From contig NZ_JARVKY010000001.1 in NCBI RefSeq assembly GCF_029813785.1, forward strand, positions 310,001-374,000: DNA of 64,000 nt, in the 5' to 3' direction. This stretch comes from Streptomyces sp. DH41. GTDB lineage: Bacteria > Actinomycetota > Actinomycetes > Streptomycetales > Streptomycetaceae. A model generated the notes under the pieces. That model saw only the letters and a list, made by a program, of their open reading frames with translations, did not search any database and was not told where the DNA came from. A program made the position numbers and the translations under genes. Each line of letters begins with the position of its first letter. The stretch's first letter is position 1. Below, one piece after another: positions 52,586 to 60,074 of this stretch.

Positions 52586-53746
52586 GTGAAGGCCCTGCAC
52601 ATCATCACCGGCCTCGGCGTGGGCGGCGCCGAACAGCAACTGCGGCTGCTCCTGCGCCACCTCCCCGTCGACTGCGACGTCGTGACGCTCACCAACCCGG
52701 GCGCGGTCGCCGACGGACTGCTGGCCGACGGCGTCAAGGTCGTCCACCTGGCCATGACCGGCAACCGCGACCTGGGCGTCCTGCCCCGGCTGACCCGGCT
52801 CATCCGCACCGGCGGCTACGACCTCGTGCACACCCACCTCTACCGCGCCTGCCTCTACGGCCGTCTCGCCGCGCGCCTGGCCGGCGTCCGCGCCGTCGTC
52901 GCCACCGAACACTCCCTCGGCGACTCCCAGATGGAGGGCCGCCCGCTCACCCGGGGCGTCCGCGCCCTGTATCTGGCCGGGGAGCGGCTGGGCAGCGCCA
53001 CGGTCGCCGTCTCCCCCACCGTCGCCGACCGGCTGCGGCGCTGGGGGGTGCCCGCGCCCCGCATCGAGGTCGTCCCCAACGGCATCGACCTGGCCCGCTT
53101 CCGCTTCGACCCGGTCGCCCGCCTGCGCACCCGCAGCCGCCTCGGCCTGCCGGACGGCGCGTACGTCGTCGGCGGCATCGGCCGGCTGACCGCGGGCAAG
53201 CGGTTCGACGTCCTGGTCCGGGCCCTGGCCCGGCTGCCGGACGACTGCTGGCTGCTGCTGGTCGGCGGCGGCCCCGAGGAGCACGTCCTGCGCCGCACCG
53301 CCCGCGAGGCCCAGGTCGCCGACCGGGTCCTGCTCACCGGCGAACGCCCCTACGTCACCGACGGCTCCCCCGGCCCCGACCTGCCGTCGCTCACCTCCGC
53401 GATGGACGTGCTCGCCTCTCCGTCGCCGGAGGAGGCCTTCGGCCTGGCGGCCGTGGAGGGCCTCGCCTCCGGGCTGCCGGTGCTCTACGCCTCCTGCCCG
53501 GCCGTCGAGGACCTGCCCCCGGACGCCGCCCCCACGGCCCGGCGCGTCACGGGCGGCGACGAGGAGTTCGCCCGCGCCCTCGCCGAGGTCCGGGCGTCCG
53601 CCGGTCCGGGCCCCGGCCCGCGCACCGTGCCCGAGGCCGCCCGCCACTACTGCGTCACCCGCAGCGCCGCCCAGTTGATGGACGTGTACTCGACCACCCT
53701 CACGCACCCGTTGTCCCCGGCACCCCAGGGAGTGAGTCCCGCATGA
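52586..53746 (+). CDS. GT4 family glycosyltransferase
   Basis: A 386-residue GT-B glycosyltransferase. It starts MKALHIITGLGVGGAEQQLR, the classic GT4 glycine-rich loop. Later motifs are GYDLVHTHLYRACLYGRLAA, IEVVPNGIDLARF, GGIGRLTAGKRFDVLVRAL and MDVLASPSPEEAFGLAAVEG, with the donor-binding Glu residues. It is the second transferase of the locus and would extend the repeat unit. GTG 52586 lies 1 bp after the deacetylase stop. Its own stop overlaps the next ATG. Confidence 0.94.
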   Translation: MKALHIITGLGVGGAEQQLRLLLRHLPVDCDVVTLTNPGAVADGLLADGVKVVHLAMTGNRDLGVLPRLTRLIRTGGYDLVHTHLYRACLYGRLAARLAGVRAVVATEHSLGDSQMEGRPLTRGVRALYLAGERLGSATVAVSPTVADRLRRWGVPAPRIEVVPNGIDLARFRFDPVARLRTRSRLGLPDGAYVVGGIGRLTAGKRFDVLVRALARLPDDCWLLLVGGGPEEHVLRRTAREAQVADRVLLTGERPYVTDGSPGPDLPSLTSAMDVLASPSPEEAFGLAAVEGLASGLPVLYASCPAVEDLPPDAAPTARRVTGGDEEFARALAEVRASAGPGPGPRTVPEAARHYCVTRSAAQLMDVYSTTLTHPLSPAPQGVSPA

Positions 53747-54522
53747 CCGAGTCCCTCACCCGGCCCCCGGCCGCCGACCCGGCGGCCGCGAACCCCGCCG
53801 ACCGGCCCACCCGCCCGGGCCGCGTACGCGCCGCCCTGCACCGCGTCCGGCCCCGGAACCGGACGCGGCCCCGAACCGGGAACCGGACCGGCAACCGGAC
53901 CGGACCCCGGACCCTTCCGCCCTGGGCCGCGGTCGCGGCCACCGCCCTCGCCGGCGGACTCCTCGGCGCGGGCTACGGCCTGGCCACCACCCCGCGGTAC
54001 ACCGCGACCAGTTACGTCGTCGCCGTCCCCACCGACAAGTCCGACCCGGCGTCCGCGCTGGGCTTCGCGCAGGCCTACGGCCGGGTCGCCACGCAGCTCG
54101 CGGTGCTCGGGGACGCGCAGATGTGGGCGGGCGTGCCGGTGACGACGCTGGAGAAGAGCGTCCGCACGGCGACCTCGCCGGACGCGCCGATGGTCTCGGT
54201 GTCGGCCACCTCCTCCCGCCCGGAGGAGGCCGCCGACATGGCCAACGCGGTCTCCCGCGCGCTGACCCGGCACGCGGAGACCTCCGCCGACGACACCCAC
54301 GTCGAGCTGCGCCAGTTCGCGCGCGCCACCGAGCCCACCGAGGCGTCCTCGGCCTCGTCCACCGTGACGGGGCTGGTGGGGGCGAGCGCGGGCGGTCTGC
54401 TCGGCGGGCTGGCGCTGCTGGTCCGGCCGCGCCGGTCCGCGCGGGAGCCCGGCCGCGCGGCGGCGGGACCGGCCGCCGTACCGGGCCCCGCCTCGGCGGC
54501 CGACGTCCGCGGACAGCTGTGA
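53743..54522 (+). CDS. Wzz/chain-length-determinant-like membrane protein
   Basis: A 259-residue protein. A basic, repetitive cytosolic N-terminus (RNRTRPRTGNRTGNRTGPRT) precedes TM1 (AAVAATALAGGLLGAGYGL, ~64-82). The extracytoplasmic Wzz-type domain has RYTATSYVVAVPTDK, VTTLEKSVRTATSPDAPMVS and EEAADMANAVSRALTRHAE. TM2 (VTGLVGASAGGLLGGLALLV) is at ~206-226. No tyrosine kinase domain follows. It would set polymer length or scaffold export. ATG overlaps the upstream stop, and the stop overlaps the next GTG. Confidence 0.85.
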   Translation: MTESLTRPPAADPAAANPADRPTRPGRVRAALHRVRPRNRTRPRTGNRTGNRTGPRTLPPWAAVAATALAGGLLGAGYGLATTPRYTATSYVVAVPTDKSDPASALGFAQAYGRVATQLAVLGDAQMWAGVPVTTLEKSVRTATSPDAPMVSVSATSSRPEEAADMANAVSRALTRHAETSADDTHVELRQFARATEPTEASSASSTVTGLVGASAGGLLGGLALLVRPRRSAREPGRAAAGPAAVPGPASAADVRGQL

Positions 54523-55736
54523 CGTACCCGCCGGCGTCCCCGGCGACGTCTTCGACCACGTACCCGATGCCGCGTCCGACGCCGTATCCGGGCGCGCACC
54601 CGCCGTCGTCCCCGGTCCCGCCCCCGGCGACGTACACGACCGAGCTGGTCACCGACGAGCGCGGCTTCGCCGAGCTGGCCCCCGAGTGGGGGCGGCTGTA
54701 CCGCCGGTGCGCCGCCGCGACCCCGTTCCAGAGCCACGCCTGGCTGCACTCGTGGTGGCGGTCGTACGGCGGGCGCGGCCGGCTGCGGCTGCTGCTGGCC
54801 CGCGACGGCCGCGAACTGGTCGCCGCCGCGCCCCTGACGCTCGTACGGTGTCCGGTGCCGGCGCTGGTGCCGCTGGGCGGGGCGATCTCCGACTACGGGG
54901 ACGTCCTGCTGGACGACGAGCGCGGCCAGGACGCGGTGGCCGCGCTCACCGAGGGCCTGTCGGCGGCGGCCCGTACCGCGCTGATCGACCTGCGCGAGGT
55001 ACGGCCCGGCGCCGCCGCCGAACGCGTCTACGACCACTGGCGCGGACCCCGGCACCGGGTACCGGGGTCCCTCTGTCTGGAGCTGCCCGCGGCCCCCATG
55101 GAGGAGCTGGTCGCCCGGCTGCCCTCGGCCAAGGCCCAGCAGCGGGTGCGCGCCAAGCTGCGCAGGCTGGAGGCGCTCGGGGTCGGGAGCCGGGCCGTCC
55201 TTCCCGGTGAGGTGGACGCGGCGCTGAGCCGGCTGCTGGAGCTGCACCGGCTGCAGTGGCAGGGGCGGAAGGTGACCGGTGAGCATCTGCGTCCCCGGTT
55301 CCGCGAGCACCTGGTGCGGGCGGTGGGGCCGATGGTGCGTTCCGGGGACGCGGTGGTGACCGAGTTCCGGATGGACGACGAGGTGGTGGCCGTGGACGTG
55401 ACGCTGCTGTCGCGGCGGCTGGCGGGCGGCTACCTGTACGGCGCCCATCCCCGGCTGCGGGAGCGCAAGGCGGACGTGGCGGTGATGCTGCTGGCCGCGT
55501 GCGCGGAGCACGCCCGCGCCCCGGAGCGCGGCACGCTGAGCCTGCTGCGGGGCAACGAGCCGTACAAGCACCACTGGCGTCCGGAGCCGGCCCGGAACCA
55601 GCGGTTGCTGCTGGCCCGCCGTCGCACGGCCCCGCTGCTGGCGGCGGCCCTGTGCGACGTCGCCGCGCGCCGGCGGGGCAAGGAGCTGCTGCATCGCCGG
55701 GAGGAACGGAAGGAGCCCGACGGTGGCGGGACCTGA
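54519..55736 (+). CDS. CelD/FemAB-like (BioF2-like) GNAT acyltransferase
   Basis: A 405-residue protein. A Pro/Thr-rich N-terminus (1-40) precedes a double-GNAT fold with FQSHAWLHSWWRSYGGRGRL, APLTLVRCPVPALVPLGGAI and, in the C-terminal half, EFRMDDEVVAVDVTLLSRR then LSLLRGNEPYKHHWRP. These fit the CelD/BioF2 family that modifies polysaccharides or envelope precursors with acyl or aminoacyl groups. GTG 54519 overlaps the Wzz stop. It is the last gene of the eight-gene operon. Donor and acceptor are unknown. Confidence 0.85.
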   Translation: MTYPPASPATSSTTYPMPRPTPYPGAHPPSSPVPPPATYTTELVTDERGFAELAPEWGRLYRRCAAATPFQSHAWLHSWWRSYGGRGRLRLLLARDGRELVAAAPLTLVRCPVPALVPLGGAISDYGDVLLDDERGQDAVAALTEGLSAAARTALIDLREVRPGAAAERVYDHWRGPRHRVPGSLCLELPAAPMEELVARLPSAKAQQRVRAKLRRLEALGVGSRAVLPGEVDAALSRLLELHRLQWQGRKVTGEHLRPRFREHLVRAVGPMVRSGDAVVTEFRMDDEVVAVDVTLLSRRLAGGYLYGAHPRLRERKADVAVMLLAACAEHARAPERGTLSLLRGNEPYKHHWRPEPARNQRLLLARRRTAPLLAAALCDVAARRRGKELLHRREERKEPDGGGT

Positions 55737-55779
55737 CCGGCCCCGCCGCCCCGGCCACCGCCGTCGTCGCCGCGAGCCG

Positions 55780-57066
55780 CTACTCGCCGCGCGAGAACCA
55801 GTCGAGGCGCATGCAGAGCTTCCCGCCGAGCCAGTACTCGACCCAGTCGCCGAGCTCCAGCGGCGAGCAGTCGGCCGACGGCTCGGTCGCGGTGGCCGGT
55901 ACCGCGGACACGGCCGGGGCGGTGGGCACGGGCGGGGCGGTGGGCACGGTGGGCGTGGCCGGCTTTCCGGTCGCCGCCGGGTCCGGCTCGTCGGTGCGGC
56001 CGAACAGTACGGACCGGTAGACCGCCGTGGACCGGGGGTTGTCGTCGCACTGCCACACGCCGTGCGGGCAGTAGTCGGTGACCGTGTTGTACACGGGTTT
56101 GTGCTCGTCCATCCAGGCGAGCATGCGCCGCATGTACTCGGCGTTGTCGCCATTGCGGAAGAGACCCCATTCCGGATAGGAGATGGGCTTTCCGTGGGCC
56201 TTGGCGAAATCCACGTGCGCCTGGAGTCCGTACGGTTCCCTCACCTGTTCGTCGAAGGACATTCCGCGTGGCTGGTCGTACGAATCCATGCCGATGATGT
56301 CGACCGTGGCGTCCCCCGGATAACACCGCGTCCAGGGAACGGCGTCCCGGCCGCGACTCGGGGTGAAGTCGAACCGGAACTTCTGACCGGGCACCGCGCG
56401 CATGGTGGTGACGATCCTGTTCCAGTACGTCTTCCAGGCCTCCGGGTCCGGCCCGCAGCGATGGGTGTACGTGACGCCGTTCATCTCCCAGCCGAGGACC
56501 AGGACCGTGTCCGGCACTTTCAGTTCGACCAGCCGTTCGGCGAGGGCCCTGAAGTGGTGATCGAAGCGTCCGGCGGCGCCCTGACGCAGCAGCTCGCGCA
56601 CCTCGTCGTCGTCGACGCCCTTCTCGTTGCGCTCCATCATGGGCACGTTGAGGACGAGCATCCGGTCGGGCTCGCTGGTGCGCCAGTCGGCCCACACGTC
56701 GAGGAAACCGGGGGCGCCCTCGATGTTGCTCCAGCGGTCACCGGGCAGGTAGGTGTGGCCCACGCGCAGGTCGGCGCCGCCCAGCCAGTGGCTGAGCTGC
56801 GCCATCCGGGCCACGCCGCGGGTGCCGTAGTCCAGGTACGCGCCGAACGCGGGGGTGGACCCCACGGCGGCTCCCGGCGCCGTTCCCGGGGCCGGGGCCG
56901 CTCCCGCGGCGGCGCCCGGCGGGGCGCCGGGGGCGGGCGGAGGTGCCGGGGACGCCGGGGGTGTCGGGGTGGTGCCCGGTTCACCGACGGCGACACCGGG
57001 ACCGGCGGCCAGGAACGCGGCCACCGCGATCGCCGCCGCCGCTACGCAGGACTGCCGTACGACCAT
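55780..57066 (-). CDS. secreted GH26 family glycoside hydrolase (beta-mannanase-like)
   Basis: A 428-residue secreted enzyme. The signal peptide (AAAAIAVAAFLAAGPGVAVG) and a Pro/Ala/Gly-rich linker (~30-70) precede the GH26 domain (~75-345). The acid/base Glu is in VLVLGWEMNGVTY and the nucleophile in ISYPEWGLFRNGD. MERNEKGVDDDEVREL and IIGMDSYDQPRG support the fold. After a Pro/Thr/Ala linker, a ~35-residue Cys-containing tail (CSPLELGDWVEYWLGGKLCM) ends the protein. Beside the polysaccharide operon it may trim or remodel that polymer. AAAGAGG sets ATG 57066. Confidence 0.9.
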   Translation of the reverse strand: MVVRQSCVAAAAIAVAAFLAAGPGVAVGEPGTTPTPPASPAPPPAPGAPPGAAAGAAPAPGTAPGAAVGSTPAFGAYLDYGTRGVARMAQLSHWLGGADLRVGHTYLPGDRWSNIEGAPGFLDVWADWRTSEPDRMLVLNVPMMERNEKGVDDDEVRELLRQGAAGRFDHHFRALAERLVELKVPDTVLVLGWEMNGVTYTHRCGPDPEAWKTYWNRIVTTMRAVPGQKFRFDFTPSRGRDAVPWTRCYPGDATVDIIGMDSYDQPRGMSFDEQVREPYGLQAHVDFAKAHGKPISYPEWGLFRNGDNAEYMRRMLAWMDEHKPVYNTVTDYCPHGVWQCDDNPRSTAVYRSVLFGRTDEPDPAATGKPATPTVPTAPPVPTAPAVSAVPATATEPSADCSPLELGDWVEYWLGGKLCMRLDWFSRGE

Positions 57067-57207
57067 GCCGGCCTCTTTCCTCTTTCCTCGCCGATTAGCT
57101 ACTGACACTCAGTCATATGAAATGCCATCACGCCACCGCCGCTACGGCTTTCGAGTGCGCTGATCGCCCGCTCCGGTGACCTGAATCCCATTGGAAGAGA
57201 GAATCCC

Positions 57208-58569
57208 GTGTCGCTGTTCGACACCCGAGTCCCCGCCGTACTGCTGCGGATCGACCGGAATCCCTTTCACCACGGAACGCTGGGTGCCGTGCGTTCGCTC
57301 GGCCGCGCGGGAACGGACGTGCACGTGGTCGCCGACTGCGCGCACAGCCCGGTCCGCTTCTCCCGGTACGTCAGCCGGCTGCACACTCCCCCGCCGCCCG
57401 GCGCGTCGCCCGCCGACATCACGGTGGTCCTGCGCCGCGTCGCCGCGCGGATCGCACGCCCCGCCGTACTGATCCCCATGGACGACGCGAGCGCGGTCGC
57501 GGTGGGGCGGACGCGCGGGGAGCTGGCCCCCTTGTTCCTGCTGCCCGACCTGCCGTTCGGACTGCCCGAGCGCGTGGCCGACAAGGCGGAACTGGCCGGC
57601 GTGTGCGCGTCCCTGGACATCCCGCACCCCGAGACCCTGGTCCCGGACGGTCCGGCCGAGGCCGCCCGCGCCGCCCGGCGGCTGGGACTGCCGGTGGTGG
57701 CCAAGTGGAGCCGGCCCTGGCTGGTGCCCCCGGGCAGCGGACTGCGCAGCACCGTGCTGGTGCACTCCGCGCAGGACGCCGGGGAACTGTACCGGCGGGC
57801 CGAGGAGGCCGGCAGCCGGCTGCTGCTCCAGGCGTTCCTGCCGCCGGGGCCGGACCGCGACTGGTTCTTCCACGGATACGCCGACCGCTCGGGCACGGTC
57901 CGGGCGGGCGGCGCCGGTCGTAAGACGCGCGCCAGGCCGCGTGGCGCCGGTCTGACGGCGGCCGGCCGCTGGACACCGAACCCTCCGGTGCGGGCGCTCG
58001 CCGAGCGGATCGCCGAAGAGCTGGGCTACCGGGGCATCTTCGACCTCGACTTCCGTCGCTGCGGTACGACGGGCCGCTATCACCTGCTCGACTTCAACCC
58101 GCGTCCCGGCGCCCAGTTCCGGCTCTTCACCGACACCGCCGGGCTGGACGTCGTACGCGCCCTGCACCTGGACCTGACCGACCGGCCGCTGCCGGAGGGG
58201 GCGCCGCGGCCGGGGCGGATGTTCGTGGTGGAGAACTACGCGCCGCTGAGCGCCCTGCGTCCGGCCCCCGGCGGGCGCGAGCTGGCCTGGCACGCCTCGG
58301 ACGACCGGGCTCCCGGCCGCGCCCTGTGGACCCTGTGGGGGCGGCATGTGGCCAACCGGCTGCTGCACCGCCTGCGGTGCCTGTGGCGCTCGCACGGCCC
58401 GCACGGCACACGCGGCCCGCACCGCCTGCGGCGGAGGACCGACCGGCCGGACTCCGGGGGACCGGCCCGCGCCCGCGTGGTCCGCCAGGCGACCGCTCCC
58501 GCCACGGACCGTGCCGACCGCTCCGGCCGTGCCGACCGCCCGGACGACGAGAGGGCGGGCAGCCACTGA
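57208..58569 (+). CDS. ATP-grasp family ligase
   Basis: A 453-residue ATP-grasp protein. The pre-ATP-grasp domain (AVLLRIDRNPFHHGTLGAVR, HVVADCAHSPVRFSRY) is followed by ADKAELAGVCASLDIPHPET, PVVAKWSRPW, a Gly-rich loop and the metal-binding end IFDLDFRRCG then HLLDFNPRPGAQF. The family joins a carboxylate to an amine or thiol. The C-terminal ~100 residues are Arg/His-rich and look disordered. GTG 57208 has GGAAGAGAG upstream. It is divergent from the GH26 gene and may add an amino-acid group to the surface glycan; the substrate is unknown. Confidence 0.87.
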   Translation: MSLFDTRVPAVLLRIDRNPFHHGTLGAVRSLGRAGTDVHVVADCAHSPVRFSRYVSRLHTPPPPGASPADITVVLRRVAARIARPAVLIPMDDASAVAVGRTRGELAPLFLLPDLPFGLPERVADKAELAGVCASLDIPHPETLVPDGPAEAARAARRLGLPVVAKWSRPWLVPPGSGLRSTVLVHSAQDAGELYRRAEEAGSRLLLQAFLPPGPDRDWFFHGYADRSGTVRAGGAGRKTRARPRGAGLTAAGRWTPNPPVRALAERIAEELGYRGIFDLDFRRCGTTGRYHLLDFNPRPGAQFRLFTDTAGLDVVRALHLDLTDRPLPEGAPRPGRMFVVENYAPLSALRPAPGGRELAWHASDDRAPGRALWTLWGRHVANRLLHRLRCLWRSHGPHGTRGPHRLRRRTDRPDSGGPARARVVRQATAPATDRADRSGRADRPDDERAGSH

Positions 58570-58603
58570 CCGGCGCCCCGCCCGGATGTACCGGGCACGC
58601 CGA

Positions 58604-58639
58604 CGCCCCCGGCAGACCGCAAGAGGTCGGCCGGGGGCG
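58604..58639. terminator. bidirectional terminator between the ATP-grasp gene and chpA
   Basis: CGCCCCCGGCAGACC (58604-58618) pairs with GGTCGGCCGGGGGCG (58625-58639) with one mismatch and a 6-nt loop GCAAGA, between two convergent genes. Confidence 0.85.
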
Positions 58640-58659
58640 CTGGGGGCGGCGAGGGCGCG

Positions 58660-59475
58660 TCAGCGGCGGGAGGCGGCCCGGCCTCGGCGGTACAGGATCA
58701 GGCCTCCGGCGAGCAGCGCGGTGCCGGCGGCCGCGGCACCCACCGTGACCTCGTCGCCGGTCTCCGCCAGGACGGGCGGCTGCTCGGCGTCCGGGGTCGG
58801 CGGGGTCCACTCCTCGTCGGCGGGCGGCGAGTGCTTGTCCTCGTCGTCGGGCGGCGGGGGCTTCTCCTCCTCGGCGGGCGGGGGCTTCTCCTCCTCGGCG
58901 GGCGGCGGCTTCTCCTCGTCGTCGCCGTAGCCGCCCGGCGTGTTCTCCGTCTCGCAGTCGTTGCCGTAGGCGGGGTTGAGCGCGCCGACCACGTCGACGC
59001 TGTTGCCGCAGACGTTCACCGGCACGTCGACCGGCACCTGGACGTTGTTGCCGGAGGCGACGCCGGGTGAGCCCACGGCTTCACCGCTGGCGTAGGCACC
59101 GGACGGGTCCTCGGCGTCGTCGCCGTATCCCCCGCCGTAGCCGCCGTCCTCGTCCGAGCCGTAGCCCGAGCCGTCGTCGTGGGACTCGTCGTGGGACTTG
59201 TCGTGGGACTTGGATCCCTCGGCCTGCTCCTCCGACTGGTTCGCGCACTCGTTGCCGGCGGCCGGGTTGAGCGCGCCGACCACGTTGGCGCTGTTGCCGC
59301 AGACGTTCACCGGCACGTGGACGGGGGCCTGAACGGTGTTGCCGGACGCGACGCCCGGCGAGTTCTTGGCGACCGCGTCCGCGTACGAGTCGGCAAGGGC
59401 GGGGCTGCCGCACAGGGTAAGGATGCCCGTCGCGGCGGCAGCCGCGACCATCCCCCTGTTCAAGGTCTGTCGCAC
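58660..59475 (-). CDS. chpA: long chaplin with two chaplin domains and LAETG sortase signal
   Basis: A 271-residue long chaplin. The signal peptide ends near SPALAD (~28). Chaplin domain 1 (~32-75) has NSPGVASGNTVQAPVHVPVN, CGNSANVVGALNPAAGNEC. A linker rich in Ser/His/Asp and Gly/Tyr follows. Domain 2 (~135-175) has GSPGVASGNNVQVPVDVPVN and CGNSVDVVGALNPAYGNDC. An EEKPPPA-repeat wall-spanning stretch precedes LAETG, a hydrophobic helix and RRGRAASRR. Sortase anchors it to peptidoglycan, where it nucleates chaplin fibres. GTG 59475 is set by AGGAAG. It lies downstream of chpD on the same strand, as chpA and chpD do in S. coelicolor (SCO2716-2717, from memory). Confidence 0.92.
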   Translation of the reverse strand: MRQTLNRGMVAAAAATGILTLCGSPALADSYADAVAKNSPGVASGNTVQAPVHVPVNVCGNSANVVGALNPAAGNECANQSEEQAEGSKSHDKSHDESHDDGSGYGSDEDGGYGGGYGDDAEDPSGAYASGEAVGSPGVASGNNVQVPVDVPVNVCGNSVDVVGALNPAYGNDCETENTPGGYGDDEEKPPPAEEEKPPPAEEEKPPPPDDEDKHSPPADEEWTPPTPDAEQPPVLAETGDEVTVGAAAAGTALLAGGLILYRRGRAASRR

Positions 59476-59617
59476 TCTGGTTGTCTTCCTACTAGAAGAG
59501 ATGACTGAAGGATGGGCTGCACGACGACTGCGCAGAAGGAGGAAAAGCCGACCCCGGACCAACCGAGTTGGCCAGGGCCGGCGGTGACGCAGCCGGTCGG
59601 CTGGTGCGAGTACGACC

Positions 59618-59845
59618 TCAGTCGTTCACGCACTTGTTGTCGGCCGCCTCGTTCAGCAGACCCACGACGTTGATGCTGTTGCCGCACACGTTGACGGGAA
59701 TGTGTACGGGGACCTGGACCACGTTGCCGGACAGGACTCCCGGGGAGCCGATCGCGGCGGCCTCGGCACCCGAGTCGGCGAAGGCCGGGGTGGCCATGCC
59801 GAGGGCCATGAACGCGCTCGCGACGACAGCAGCGCTCTTCCTCAT
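59618..59845 (-). CDS. chpD: short chaplin, ChpD position
   Basis: A 75-residue chaplin. The signal peptide (MRKSAAVVASAFMALGMATP then AFADS) precedes one domain: AAIGSPGVLSGNVVQVPVHI, VNVCGNSINVVGLLNEAADN and KCVND. NEAADN replaces the usual NPAFGN turn before the second Cys. It is secreted and co-assembles with the other chaplins. AAGGAAGGG supports ATG 59845. The symbol rests on synteny with the chpA neighbour. By length it is a short-type chaplin, so ChpE/ChpH-like naming is also possible. Confidence 0.9.
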   Translation of the reverse strand: MRKSAAVVASAFMALGMATPAFADSGAEAAAIGSPGVLSGNVVQVPVHIPVNVCGNSINVVGLLNEAADNKCVND

Positions 59846-59934
59846 GAACTTTCCCTTCCTTGCGGCCATGCCTGAATGACGGCAGAAACCGCGCGAGCAC
59901 AGTCTTGACGGCTCGCACCATGACCTGCAGCCTT

Positions 59935-59963
59935 CCAACGAGGAATAGACCACCGGAGAAACG
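59935..59963 (-). promoter_or_regulatory. possible sigma-BldN-like promoter of the short chaplin
   Basis: On the minus strand CGTTTC, a 17-bp spacer, then CGTTGG. The -10 matches 5 of 6 and the -35 4 of 6 positions of the remembered BldN consensus. It lies about 90 bp before the start codon and is similar in layout to the chpG site. The rest of 59846-60074 shows no gene. Confidence 0.35.
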
Positions 59964-60074
59964 ACGAAACGCCGAACTCCGGCGAATTCACTCGAATGCC
60001 TCATGGTGCGATGTGACCGCGCCTGTCACCCTGTCGGGGCCGTACGGCGCGCCCCGGTCGACGGCCCGCCCCGG

